This document shows positions 1 to 11,398 of a DNA stretch of 64,000 nt, in pieces. Made by a program: the position numbers and the translations under genes. The stretch comes from Pseudoclavibacter endophyticus (GTDB lineage: Bacteria; Actinomycetota; Actinomycetes; Actinomycetales; Microbacteriaceae): NCBI RefSeq assembly GCF_008831085.1, contig NZ_WBJY01000001.1, forward strand, positions 558,001 to 622,000, given 5' to 3'. Within the stretch, counting starts at the first letter, position 1. The number at the start of each line of letters is the position of its first letter. The notes beneath the pieces were generated by a model. The model searched no databases and had not been told where the DNA came from. It saw nothing but the letters and a program-made list of their open reading frames with translations.

Positions 1-1
1 C

Positions 2-1531
2 GCATCGCAGGCCGAGGTCGTGCAGGGATTCCTCGAGGCCGGCACCGGAACGCAGAGCAACTACGCGACCGCCCGCAGCTACCTCGTCGACGGGCTGTCG
101 GGATCGTGGGACCCGACCGAACGCGTGCTGGTGCACGACGGGTCGTCGGTCATGTACACCCTCGTCGATGAGCTGACGGTGCGCGTTGACCTGAACGTGG
201 TCGCGCAGGTCGACGCGAACGGCGTGTATACGAGCTACGGAACGCCGCAGCCGTATTCGCTCGAGTACGACGTGCAGCGCGTCGAGGGCGAGTGGCGAGT
301 GAGCGCGGCCGAGCAGGGCCTCGTGCTCATGTCCGAGTGGTTCATGCAGGTGTTCGAGCCGTACACGGTGTACTTCTACGACTCGACGTTCCGGTACCTC
401 GTGCCTGATGTGCGGTGGTTCCCCGGCTACACGACCGCGCCGACGCGAATCGTGCAGGCCATTCTCGACGGTCCCTCGTCGTGGCTCGCCGAAGGCTCCG
501 TGCGCAGCGCGTTCCCGCCCGAGACGGTGCTACGGGGACCCGTGACCACCGAGGACGGCACGGCTCTCGCCGACTTCTCGGCCGCGATCTCGTCGGCCGC
601 GAGCGACCTCTTCCCGCTCATGCTGCTTCAGGTCACCGAGAGCCTCAGCGGGGTCACCGGCATCGGCACGGTCATGATGAGCGCCAACGGCGCGACCATC
701 GACGTCGATCCTCCCCCCGACGACGAGGTGCATTCGCACGCGCAGGTCAATGCGACGCCGCTCGTGTACCGCGACGGCGAGTTCGGGTTCCTCTCGGGCG
801 AGACCATCACGCCGCCGGCCGAGTCGGAGCGCCTCGCCACGATGCTGCCGAATCTCGGCGCCACGCGCGGCACCGTCTCGGTCGACCAGGGCATCGGGGC
901 CTTCCTCACGCCTCGTGGTGTGATGGCGATCCCGTTCCTGACCGGGCAGCCAGTGGCCATCGATGCCCGCGAGTCGGTCGCGATGCCGAGCATCGACCCG
1001 TTCGGCTTCGTCTGGACGGTCGCGTCGGACTCGCCCGATATCCACGTCTCCGACATCTCTCGCCAGTACGACGAGGCGCTCGACCTCGGGGAGTTCGGGC
1101 GCGACGGCATCAGCTCGCTGCAGGTGAGCCGCGACGGAGCGCGCGTCGTGGCGCTCGTGCGGGACGATGACCGCACCCGCCTCGTGGTGGCGGCCATCGA
1201 GCGCACGCCCGGTGGTGGCGAGCCGACCGGCATCGGCACCCCCGTGTCGATTCCGCTCGGCGAGGGGGGCCCGATCGAGGTGACCTGGGTCGACGAGACG
1301 TCGATCGCGATTCTCTCGTCGGACGGACAGGGATCGAGCGGGGTGCGCGTGCAGCAGATCGGCGGCGACGCCGAAGGGTACGGCGCGGTCGAGAACGGCG
1401 CGCAGATCGCGGGCAGCAACAGCCTCGCGGGCCTCCGCCTCGTCGACGCGGCCGGCAACCTCTTCGTGCCGCGCAATTCCCGGTGGATGGCACAGGGCAC
1501 GCGCATCGACTTCCTCGTCACGCAGGCATAG
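2..1531 (+). CDS. lpqB: LpqB-like lipoprotein, 3' part (5' end outside window)
   Basis: The open frame runs in from the left edge and gives 509 residues to a TAG stop; signal peptide and lipobox are not in the window. The middle part (about residues 130-240 of this fragment) looks like a GerMN domain, and the C-terminal half has the repetitive strand-rich character of the LpqB beta-propeller. LpqB is an envelope lipoprotein that works with the MtrAB two-component system in actinobacterial cell-wall and division control; mtrA-mtrB would be expected just upstream, outside the window. The downstream comF-hpf-secA order is the usual actinobacterial neighbourhood and supports the call. Confidence 0.85.
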   Translation, partial: ASQAEVVQGFLEAGTGTQSNYATARSYLVDGLSGSWDPTERVLVHDGSSVMYTLVDELTVRVDLNVVAQVDANGVYTSYGTPQPYSLEYDVQRVEGEWRVSAAEQGLVLMSEWFMQVFEPYTVYFYDSTFRYLVPDVRWFPGYTTAPTRIVQAILDGPSSWLAEGSVRSAFPPETVLRGPVTTEDGTALADFSAAISSAASDLFPLMLLQVTESLSGVTGIGTVMMSANGATIDVDPPPDDEVHSHAQVNATPLVYRDGEFGFLSGETITPPAESERLATMLPNLGATRGTVSVDQGIGAFLTPRGVMAIPFLTGQPVAIDARESVAMPSIDPFGFVWTVASDSPDIHVSDISRQYDEALDLGEFGRDGISSLQVSRDGARVVALVRDDDRTRLVVAAIERTPGGGEPTGIGTPVSIPLGEGGPIEVTWVDETSIAILSSDGQGSSGVRVQQIGGDAEGYGAVENGAQIAGSNSLAGLRLVDAAGNLFVPRNSRWMAQGTRIDFLVTQA

Positions 1532-1663
1532 GCCCGGCCGTAACGGCACCGTTCGTCGTCACAGCCCGGACGGCGCGCCGTGGAGAGCCGGAGATCCACA
1601 TGGCGCGGCCGGCGCTGGCAGGCGGGGGCCCGTCGCGGGCATCCTGATCAGGTGCGGGGAACA

Positions 1664-2437
1664 ATGCTGCATGGGCGGCTCGCGCCGGCGTTCGACGCCG
1701 CACGCGACGCGCTTGCGACGATCGCGCCCGTCGACTGCCCGGCCTGCGCGGTGGCGGCCATCGGGCTGTGCCAGGCGTGCCGTCACGAGCTCCGGGGCGA
1801 GATCGCTCCCCGGCGCGGCGGCTACGCGATCGGATCCGGCGTCGTGCCGATCGCCTCGGCCGCGCCGTACGACGGGGTGCTGAAGCGCCTGCTCGCGGCG
1901 CTGAAAGAGCGAGGGCGCATGGACGCCGTCGGCCCGTTGGCGCGACTTGTGCGGGTGGCCGTCGCGTCGGCGGCGCTCGAGCGTTTCGCGGGCCATCCGG
2001 CCGCATCGCGTTCCGCACACGCGCATCCGCCCCTCGTCATCGTGCCGTCCACCTCCCGGTCGGCCTCGACGAGGCGACGCGGCTTCGTGCCGATCGCGCG
2101 GGTGTGCGAGGTCGCGTTTCCGCGCGGCGCCATCGCGCCGTGGCTCGCGATGCGGGCGGCGACGCGCGACCAGGCCGGTCTCGGACGTGCCGAGCGGGCG
2201 GCCAACCTCGACGGGGCAATGCGCGCGTCACCGGCCGCCGCGGGCCGCCGCATCGTGCTCGTCGACGATGTCATCACGACCGGCGCGACCATCGCCGAGG
2301 CGGCGCGGGCGCTCGAGGCGGCCGGGGCGGAGGTCGTCGCGGTGGTCGTGATCGCCCGGGCGATCCGTCGTTCAGGCGGCGACGGGAGCTGGGCGGGCGC
2401 GGCCGAGCAGCTCCCCGCCCCTCGACGACGTGCGTGA
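1664..2437 (+). CDS. comF: ComF family phosphoribosyltransferase-like protein
   Basis: 257 residues from the ATG at 1664. An in-frame ATG at 1580 would add 28 basic, unconserved-looking residues, so I prefer 1664. Two CxxC pairs (C25/C28 and C36/C39) form the N-terminal zinc-finger typical of ComF, and the C-terminal half carries the PRPP-binding signature IVLVDDVITTGAT at roughly 195-207. ComF proteins are linked to DNA uptake in competent bacteria; in actinobacteria the gene is a conserved neighbour of lpqB and hpf with no settled role. No other competence gene is visible here. Confidence 0.85.
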   Translation: MLHGRLAPAFDAARDALATIAPVDCPACAVAAIGLCQACRHELRGEIAPRRGGYAIGSGVVPIASAAPYDGVLKRLLAALKERGRMDAVGPLARLVRVAVASAALERFAGHPAASRSAHAHPPLVIVPSTSRSASTRRRGFVPIARVCEVAFPRGAIAPWLAMRAATRDQAGLGRAERAANLDGAMRASPAAAGRRIVLVDDVITTGATIAEAARALEAAGAEVVAVVVIARAIRRSGGDGSWAGAAEQLPAPRRRA

Positions 2438-2467
2438 ACGGTTGTCGTCTATCTGAGGAAGACTCTC

Positions 2468-2496
2468 GGAACACGGAGTGACGGAGTGCCTACTAT
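2468..2496 (+). promoter_or_regulatory. candidate hpf promoter
   Basis: TACTAT (2491-2496) is a good -10 element, with GGAACA (2468-2473) 17 bases upstream as a weak -35. Transcription would start near 2503 and give a leader of about 58 bases before the hpf RBS. The GGAAC core also resembles ECF-sigma -35 elements, so stress control is possible but not shown. Confidence 0.35.
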
Positions 2497-2560
2497 GGGG
2501 GACCTGACGAAGCGCCGCGGCTTCACAGTGGGCCCGGCGCCCCTGATAGAGGAGAGTGGC

Positions 2561-3289
2561 ATGGACATCACCATCACCGGCCGCAACACCGAAATCCCCG
2601 ACCGGTTCCGCTCCTACGCCGAAGAGAAGACGCTCGCGAAAGTGTCGCAGTACGACGGACGAGCGCAGTTCGCCGAGATCAAACTGACGCGTCGTACCGA
2701 CCGGCAGGGGAACATCCTCGACAAGGGGAAGGTCGAGATCACGCTCATCGGCCCCGGCCCGGTGATTCGCGCGGAGGCCGAGGCCGGCGACAAGTACGCC
2801 GCCTACGACCTCGCGCTCGACAAGCTCGTCGAGCGCCTGCGTCGCAACAAGGACCGTCACAAGGTGCACCGGGGCAATCACCGCCCGACGGCGCTGCGGG
2901 AGGCCGCGAACGAGAACTTCGCCGGCGTCGGTGTCGTGCCGGCGCCGCCGGAACGCATCCAGGAGCTGCACGGTGACGCGGTCGGCGAGCCCGAGCCGCT
3001 GGCCGGTGATGACGAGCAGTATCCCGCGGAGGACTACTCGCCCGTCGTGATCCGCGAGAAGGTCTTCGATGCCAAGTGCCTGTCCAAGGACGAGGCGGTC
3101 GACCACATGGAGCTGCTCGGGCACGACTTCTTCCTCTTCATCGAGGCGGAGTCGGGCCGCCCGAGTGTCGTGTACCGACGCACCGGCTGGGACTACGGCG
3201 TCATCGGCCTCGGCGTTCGCGTGCCGGAGACCGAGCTCGCGACCGCCCGCGAGACCGCCGCCGCTGGAGGCCGCACCGCCGTGAAGTGA
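2561..3289 (+). CDS. hpf: long-form ribosome hibernation promoting factor
   Basis: 242 residues. The start at 2561 is chosen because AGAGGAG sits just upstream and the protein then begins MDITITGRN, the standard S30AE-domain opening; an ATG at 2486 would add 25 residues spanning the promoter. The N-terminal S30AE/YfiA domain (about 1-100) binds the 30S decoding region. An acidic linker leads to the C-terminal domain (about 180-235) that dimerises to form 100S ribosomes, so this is the long HPF found in most Gram-positives. It lies between comF and secA, each separated by enough room for its own promoter. Confidence 0.93.
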   Translation: MDITITGRNTEIPDRFRSYAEEKTLAKVSQYDGRAQFAEIKLTRRTDRQGNILDKGKVEITLIGPGPVIRAEAEAGDKYAAYDLALDKLVERLRRNKDRHKVHRGNHRPTALREAANENFAGVGVVPAPPERIQELHGDAVGEPEPLAGDDEQYPAEDYSPVVIREKVFDAKCLSKDEAVDHMELLGHDFFLFIEAESGRPSVVYRRTGWDYGVIGLGVRVPETELATARETAAAGGRTAVK

Positions 3290-3381
3290 CGCACCCCTCC
3301 GCTCCCCGGGCGTCGGCCACCCCGCGCCGTCCCCCGGGGACCGGTTGCGCCCGCTGTGCGGACGTGGAGCGATGACGGTCG

Positions 3382-3396
3382 TACGATAGGTGGATG
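3382..3396 (+). promoter_or_regulatory. secA -10 element with possible leaderless ATG
   Basis: TACGAT (3382-3387) is followed after exactly six bases by an in-frame ATG at 3394. That geometry matches other leaderless starts in this window. The transcript could therefore begin at the ATG at 3394, or carry a 57-base leader to the RBS-preceded GTG at 3451. Confidence 0.5.
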
Positions 3397-3450
3397 CGCG
3401 CGGTGACGCCGTCGGCCGCGCCTGCACGCCAAGCGATCAGGAGCACCCCC

Positions 3451-6525
<3,075 letters not shown>

Positions 6526-6607
6526 CGAAGGAGCCTTCGTCCGCGACTTGCCGCCAACCATGGCGTGTGCGGCACCGATGCGGTGTCGGGGCGCGCAGAA
6601 TGGGCGC

Positions 6608-7255
6608 ATGAAGTCGCGTCGTGCTGTCGTGGTCGGTGTCACCGCCCTGGCCACCGCATCGTTGCTGGCGGGCTGCAGCGCCGGGGTCATCACGATGGTG
6701 ACGCCGCCGGGGTGGGGAAACTCGACGACCGAGGCGGCGCCTCCACCCTCGGGCCCCGCTCGCGAAGAAGTGCTTTCCGCGAGCGTCCCGTCCATGTGCG
6801 GCGTGCCGGGCGGGGACCTCGACGACGGCGTGCTGCAGATCGACCCGAGCGCCGTCGCACTGGGCGACGGTGCGGGCGAGCCGATGGCGACCGGCCTGCG
6901 CGTCGCCCATGACCCGGCGACGGACGAGCCGATCATCGCGGTCGCCGAACGAAATGACGGGGCGATCGGCGCCGCGGCCGTGTTCACGTGCGTGTACGAC
7001 GGCACCGCCTCGAGCGACCGCGTGGTCGTCTGGGATGCGGGGCTCGAGCCCATCGGCGTGATCGACCTCGCCCCCCTGCGCGGCCTCGGCCCGGTCGTCG
7101 GCCAGGCGATCGCGATCACGGGCGAGACGGCGCGCGTCGCGTTCCAAGAGATCGGTGACGGCACGGCGGATGCTCCCGCGGGCGCGGAGCTGCGCGTGCC
7201 GCTGACCGTCACCGATCAGCGACTCGTTGTCGGCGCCCTCACGCTCGGTGAGTGA
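6608..7255 (+). CDS. small putative lipoprotein of unknown function
   Basis: 215 residues starting MKSRRAVVV. A short basic n-region, a hydrophobic stretch and the lipobox LLAGC (C23) predict a lipid-anchored, surface-exposed protein. The mature part is acidic, with a Pro/Ser/Thr-rich linker and then a compact strand-rich region containing two cysteines (near 63 and 127) that could form a disulfide. I recognise no domain. It lies 82 bases after secA and is convergent with the Rv3235-like gene. Confidence 0.75.
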   Translation: MKSRRAVVVGVTALATASLLAGCSAGVITMVTPPGWGNSTTEAAPPPSGPAREEVLSASVPSMCGVPGGDLDDGVLQIDPSAVALGDGAGEPMATGLRVAHDPATDEPIIAVAERNDGAIGAAAVFTCVYDGTASSDRVVVWDAGLEPIGVIDLAPLRGLGPVVGQAIAITGETARVAFQEIGDGTADAPAGAELRVPLTVTDQRLVVGALTLGE

Positions 7256-7264
7256 CGCGCTCGG

Positions 7265-7693
7265 TTACAGCACGCTCACGGATGAGGCGCGCCAGCGCGA
7301 CGCCTCGGGCTCGAGCCGCACGCACACCGCGCGGACTCGCGGGCCGAGTTCGACGACGACCGTGGCCTCTGTCGCGCCGACGTCGTGCTGGGCAGTGACC
7401 GCGCGGACGCGTACGTGCGCCCGCGAGACCGCCCTGCGCCGCGCCCGCCGCGCACGCTCCGCGTGCTGGACGCGGGTGAGCAGCGCGCGGTAGACGCCAG
7501 GCGTCACCCAGCGTGCGAGCTGATCGAGATCACGCGTGCCGGCGATCGCCTCGAGCGCGCATCGAGCCACGTTGGTGGCGAGCGCCTCAAGCCTGCGTCG
7601 TCGCTCGGCCTCGGACTGCGCCCCAGTGCCGGCGGCGGCCACGTCTCCGCGCGCCGGCGCCGCATTCACCACCATCGGTGCTGTAGCCGCCAT
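7265..7693 (-). CDS. Rv3235-like protein (DUF6459 family)
   Basis: 142 residues on the minus strand, beginning MAATAPMVV. The N-terminal third is Ala-rich and probably disordered; the rest has the pattern of the small actinobacterial Rv3235/DUF6459 proteins encoded just downstream of secA. The function is unknown. The genomic position, directly after the secA block and convergent with the lipoprotein gene, is the main support besides overall sequence character. Confidence 0.7.
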   Translation of the reverse strand: MAATAPMVVNAAPARGDVAAAGTGAQSEAERRRRLEALATNVARCALEAIAGTRDLDQLARWVTPGVYRALLTRVQHAERARRARRRAVSRAHVRVRAVTAQHDVGATEATVVVELGPRVRAVCVRLEPEASRWRASSVSVL

Positions 7694-7896
7694 GGATTCC
7701 CCCGTCCCTCGGCCACGGTGCGCCGGGCTCCCCCTCCCGAGCGCGGCCCCATGTTAGGCGGCCGCCGCGTCGCCACGCCAGGGGCGTGACCCGGGCTGTG
7801 GACAACTCCGCGGGCCGTGCCGTCGAGCTCCGGGAAGCCGAACGCCCGCGTTGCCAGCCGCGACCCCGCGTGCATCTCGCCGACACGCCGTCCTCC

Positions 7897-7902
7897 TAGA
7901 CT
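7897..7902 (+). promoter_or_regulatory. -10 element, leaderless start of transglutaminase-DUF2126 gene
   Basis: TAGACT followed by seven bases and then GTG at 7910. There is no Shine-Dalgarno sequence in front of the GTG, so the mRNA probably starts at or next to the start codon. Confidence 0.5.
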
Positions 7903-7909
7903 GACGCGC

Positions 7910-10900
7910 GTGACCATTCGGGTAGCGCTGCAGCATCGAACCACCTACACCTTCGCCGAACCGGTCAAGGTCTTTCCGCACACGGTCCGCCTGCGCCCAG
8001 CGGCCCACTCGCGCACCCCGGTCGAGTCCTATTCGCTGACGGTCTCGCCCCACGACCATTTCGTGAACTGGCAACAAGACCCGTTCGGGAACTGGATGGC
8101 GAGGCTTGTCTTCCCGGGTCCGGTGAAGGAGCTCGAGATCACTGTCGACCTCGTCGCCGACATGACCGTCATCAATCCCTTCGACTTCTTCGTCGAGGAC
8201 GACGCGGAGCGGTACCCGTTCGCCTATGCCGACGACCTGCGCGAAAGCCTCGCTCCGTACTTCGCCGGGGTCGAATCGGAGCTGGTTGACGAGTGGATCG
8301 GCAAGAACGTCCCCGTTCCGGCCGAGGGAGTCGGCATCATCGACTTCCTCGTCTCGCTCAACCGCAGCGTTCGAGCCGACGTCGAGTACACCGTGCGCAT
8401 GGAGCCGGGCGTGCAGTCGCCCGACGAGACGATCTCGCGCGCCATCGGCTCGTGCCGTGACTCGGCGTGGCTGCTCGTCGCCGTGCTGCGGCGGCTCGGG
8501 CTCGCGGCGCGCTTCGTCTCGGGCTACCTCGTGCAGCTCGCGAGCGATGTCGAGTCGCTCGACGGCCCGTCCGGGCCGGCGGGCGACTTCACCGACCTGC
8601 ACGCGTGGGCCGAGGTGTTCCTGCCCGGTGCCGGATGGGTCGGCCTCGACGCCACGAGCGGCCTCTTCGCCGGCGAAGGGCACATCCCCCTGAGCTGCAC
8701 GCCGCGGCCGTCGGCCGCCGCGCCCATCTCGGGCGCGACCGCGCCCGTCTCGGTCGAGTTCGACTTCAGCAACGACGTCGTGCGCATCCATGAAGACCCG
8801 CGCGTCACCAAGCCATACTCGGATGAGGCGTGGCGGCGCGTCGACGCCCTCGGGCGTCACATCGACGGCCTGCTCGAGGCGGGTGACGTGCGCCTCACGA
8901 TGGGCGGCGAGCCCACGTTCGTGTCGCTCGACGACGCGACGACGCCGCAGTGGAACAGTGCTGCGGACGGGCCGGAGAAACGGACACTCGCGCGCGACCT
9001 CGCCGACCGCCTTCGCCGCCGCTTCGCCGATGGCGGGCTCGTTCATCACGGTCAGGGCAAGTGGTATCCGGGCGAGCCGCTGCCGCGGTGGCAGATCGAG
9101 CTCATGTGGCGCCGCGACGGCGAGCCGATCTGGCAGGACCCGTCGCTGCTCGCATCGCCCTGGAGCGATCCGGCTGTTGAGCCCGATTCGGACGACGCGC
9201 ATCGCGCGGTCAAGCAGCTCGCCATCGCGATCGGGCGTGCCATGGGGATCGACTCGAGCTTCGTGCATCCCGCGTACGAGGACGCCCTCTACGACGCGCG
9301 CGCCGAGGCCATGCTGCCGAGGGGCGAGCGGCCCCGCGACGACCTCGGCCCCGAGGACAACTTCCCAGAACGGCGCGCCGCGGTCGTCACCGAGATCGAC
9401 CGGCGCGATCGAGGCATGCCCGCCGCTTGGGTGCTGCCGATCTTCCGAATGCCGGACGACGAGGAACGCGATGAGCCGGCCGGCACCGGCTGGGGGACGG
9501 CGCGCTGGCGTCCGCGCAGGCGCGCGCTCTTCCTCACACCGGGCGAGTCGCCGGCCGGCTACCGCCTGCCGCTCACGAGCATCGCCTGGACCGAGGGGCC
9601 CGAAGTCGGCGAGCGCGAGATCACGGACGGGATGGGGAGCATCCCCCTGATCGCCGATGCGCTGCCGCCCGCGGCCGAACTCGAGATCGAGGACGCGCCC
9701 CGCCACGCCCTCGTGGCCGAGGAGCGCGACGGCCACCTCTTTGTGTTCCTCCCGCCGATCGGTGAGCTCGAGCACGGCTTGCAGCTCGTGCACGCCGTCG
9801 AACTCGCGGCCGCCGCGATCGGCCGCGCTGTCGTGATCGAGGGGTATCGCCTGCCAGGTGACGACCGCGTGACCACGATGTCGGTGACGCCCGACCCCGG
9901 CGTGATCGAAGTCAACACCCCGCCCACCGGCAGCTGGCCCGAGCTGTGCGACGTGACCTTCGGCCTGTACGACGACGCTCGGCGGTCGCGGCTCGTGACG
10001 GAGAAGTTCGACCTCGACGGCACGCACACGGGCACGGGCGGCGGAAATCACTTCACGCTGGGATCGTGGAAGCCGGCAGACTCGCCCCTGCTTCGCCGCC
10101 CCGACCTGTTGCGCTCGCTCATCACCTACTGGCAGCACCACCCGGCGCTCTCCTATCTCTTCTCCGGCCGCTTCATCGGCCCGACCTCGCAGGCGCCGCG
10201 CGTCGATGAAGGCCGCCCGGAGACCCTGTACGAACTCGAGATCGCGTTCGCCGAGCTCGATCGCGTCGAGCCCGCCAGCTTCACGCAGGTCGACCGACTG
10301 CTGCGCAACCTGCTCACCGACGTGACGGGCAATACGCACCGGGCCGAGTTCTGCATCGACAAGCTCTATGCCCCCGGACCGGCGCGGGGCCGCCTCGGCT
10401 TGCTCGAGCTGCGCGCCTTCGAAATGCCGCCGCATGCCCGGATGGCGCTCGTGCAGGCCCTGCTCATCCGGGCGCTCGTCGCGATGTTCTGGGCGAAGCC
10501 CTATCGCCACGACCTCGTGCGCTGGCGCACGGGCCTGCACGACCGCTTCCTGCTGCCGGACGCGGTCGCGGACGACCTTCGGGACGTGCTCGACCACGTG
10601 AACGACTACCTCGCGACAACCGCCACCGAGCTGCGGTTCGAGCCCGCCTGGTTCGACGCGTTCCTCGAGTTCCGCTTCCCGCGCCTCGGCGAGGCCACGA
10701 TCGCGGGGGTCGCGCTGGAGCTCCGTTCCGGCGTCGAACCGTGGCACGTGCTCGGTGAGGAAGCGACGCGCTCCGGCACGTCGCGCTACGTCGACAGCTC
10801 GGTCGAGCGCGTGCAGGTGAAGGCGACCGGCCTCGTCGACGGCCGCCACCGCATCCTGTGCAACGGCGTTCCCGTGCCGATGCGGGAGCTGGGCCCGGGC

Positions 10901-11350
10901 ACCGCGATCGGCGGCGTGCGCTACCGCGCGTGGGCGCCGCCGTCGTCGCTGCACCCGACGATGGGCGTCCACTCGCCCCTCGTGTTCGACCTCGTGGACA
11001 CGTGGAACGGTCGCTCGCTCGGTGGGTTCACCTACCACGTGGTGCACCCGGGAGGGCGCAGCTACGAGCGGCCGCCCGTCAACGCGGCCGAGGCCGAGGC
11101 GCGGCGCTCGAACCGCTTCACTCGCACCGGCATGACCGGCGGGCGGCTCGAGGGCGCCGTGCCGGAGGGCACAGGCATGCTCGCCCACGACGATGAGTTC
11201 CCCCTCACGCTCGATCTGCGTAAGCACCTGCCGGGCAATCCGCCCGCCGGCTCGGATGCCGGACCGAGCGACGAGGCGGGCGGCGTCTTTGGTTCGGCGA
11301 CAGATCAGGCCGGCGAGACCAGCGATCGGCAGGAGCTGCGCCTCGGCTGA
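7910..11350 (+). CDS. transglutaminase-like / DUF2126 fusion protein
   Basis: 1146 residues from GTG 7910; the leaderless -10 element fixes this start. Residues 1-90 form the bacterial transglutaminase N-terminal beta domain. The transglutaminase core follows with C182 (GSCRDSAW), His in DLHAWAEVF and Asp in GLDATSG, a complete Cys-His-Asp triad. From about 290 to the end is the large DUF2126 (COG4196) region, which comparative genomics has linked with amidoligase-type enzymes. No signal peptide is seen. It opens a three-gene unit with the ATP-grasp/alpha-E and second transglutaminase genes, suggesting coupled making and breaking of peptide or isopeptide bonds. No substrate is known. Confidence 0.85.
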   Translation: MTIRVALQHRTTYTFAEPVKVFPHTVRLRPAAHSRTPVESYSLTVSPHDHFVNWQQDPFGNWMARLVFPGPVKELEITVDLVADMTVINPFDFFVEDDAERYPFAYADDLRESLAPYFAGVESELVDEWIGKNVPVPAEGVGIIDFLVSLNRSVRADVEYTVRMEPGVQSPDETISRAIGSCRDSAWLLVAVLRRLGLAARFVSGYLVQLASDVESLDGPSGPAGDFTDLHAWAEVFLPGAGWVGLDATSGLFAGEGHIPLSCTPRPSAAAPISGATAPVSVEFDFSNDVVRIHEDPRVTKPYSDEAWRRVDALGRHIDGLLEAGDVRLTMGGEPTFVSLDDATTPQWNSAADGPEKRTLARDLADRLRRRFADGGLVHHGQGKWYPGEPLPRWQIELMWRRDGEPIWQDPSLLASPWSDPAVEPDSDDAHRAVKQLAIAIGRAMGIDSSFVHPAYEDALYDARAEAMLPRGERPRDDLGPEDNFPERRAAVVTEIDRRDRGMPAAWVLPIFRMPDDEERDEPAGTGWGTARWRPRRRALFLTPGESPAGYRLPLTSIAWTEGPEVGEREITDGMGSIPLIADALPPAAELEIEDAPRHALVAEERDGHLFVFLPPIGELEHGLQLVHAVELAAAAIGRAVVIEGYRLPGDDRVTTMSVTPDPGVIEVNTPPTGSWPELCDVTFGLYDDARRSRLVTEKFDLDGTHTGTGGGNHFTLGSWKPADSPLLRRPDLLRSLITYWQHHPALSYLFSGRFIGPTSQAPRVDEGRPETLYELEIAFAELDRVEPASFTQVDRLLRNLLTDVTGNTHRAEFCIDKLYAPGPARGRLGLLELRAFEMPPHARMALVQALLIRALVAMFWAKPYRHDLVRWRTGLHDRFLLPDAVADDLRDVLDHVNDYLATTATELRFEPAWFDAFLEFRFPRLGEATIAGVALELRSGVEPWHVLGEEATRSGTSRYVDSSVERVQVKATGLVDGRHRILCNGVPVPMRELGPGTAIGGVRYRAWAPPSSLHPTMGVHSPLVFDLVDTWNGRSLGGFTYHVVHPGGRSYERPPVNAAEAEARRSNRFTRTGMTGGRLEGAVPEGTGMLAHDDEFPLTLDLRKHLPGNPPAGSDAGPSDEAGGVFGSATDQAGETSDRQELRLG

Positions 11351-11386
11351 GCGCGAACGGCGTCCGCACCCGGCGCCGTGAACCTG

Positions 11387-11392
11387 TACGGT
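11387..11392 (+). promoter_or_regulatory. -10 element, leaderless start of ATP-grasp/alpha-E gene
   Basis: TACGGT, six bases, then GTG at 11399. The spacing supports the GTG at 11399 rather than the in-frame GTG at 11378, which lies upstream of the element. Confidence 0.45.
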
Positions 11393-11398
11393 GCTGGA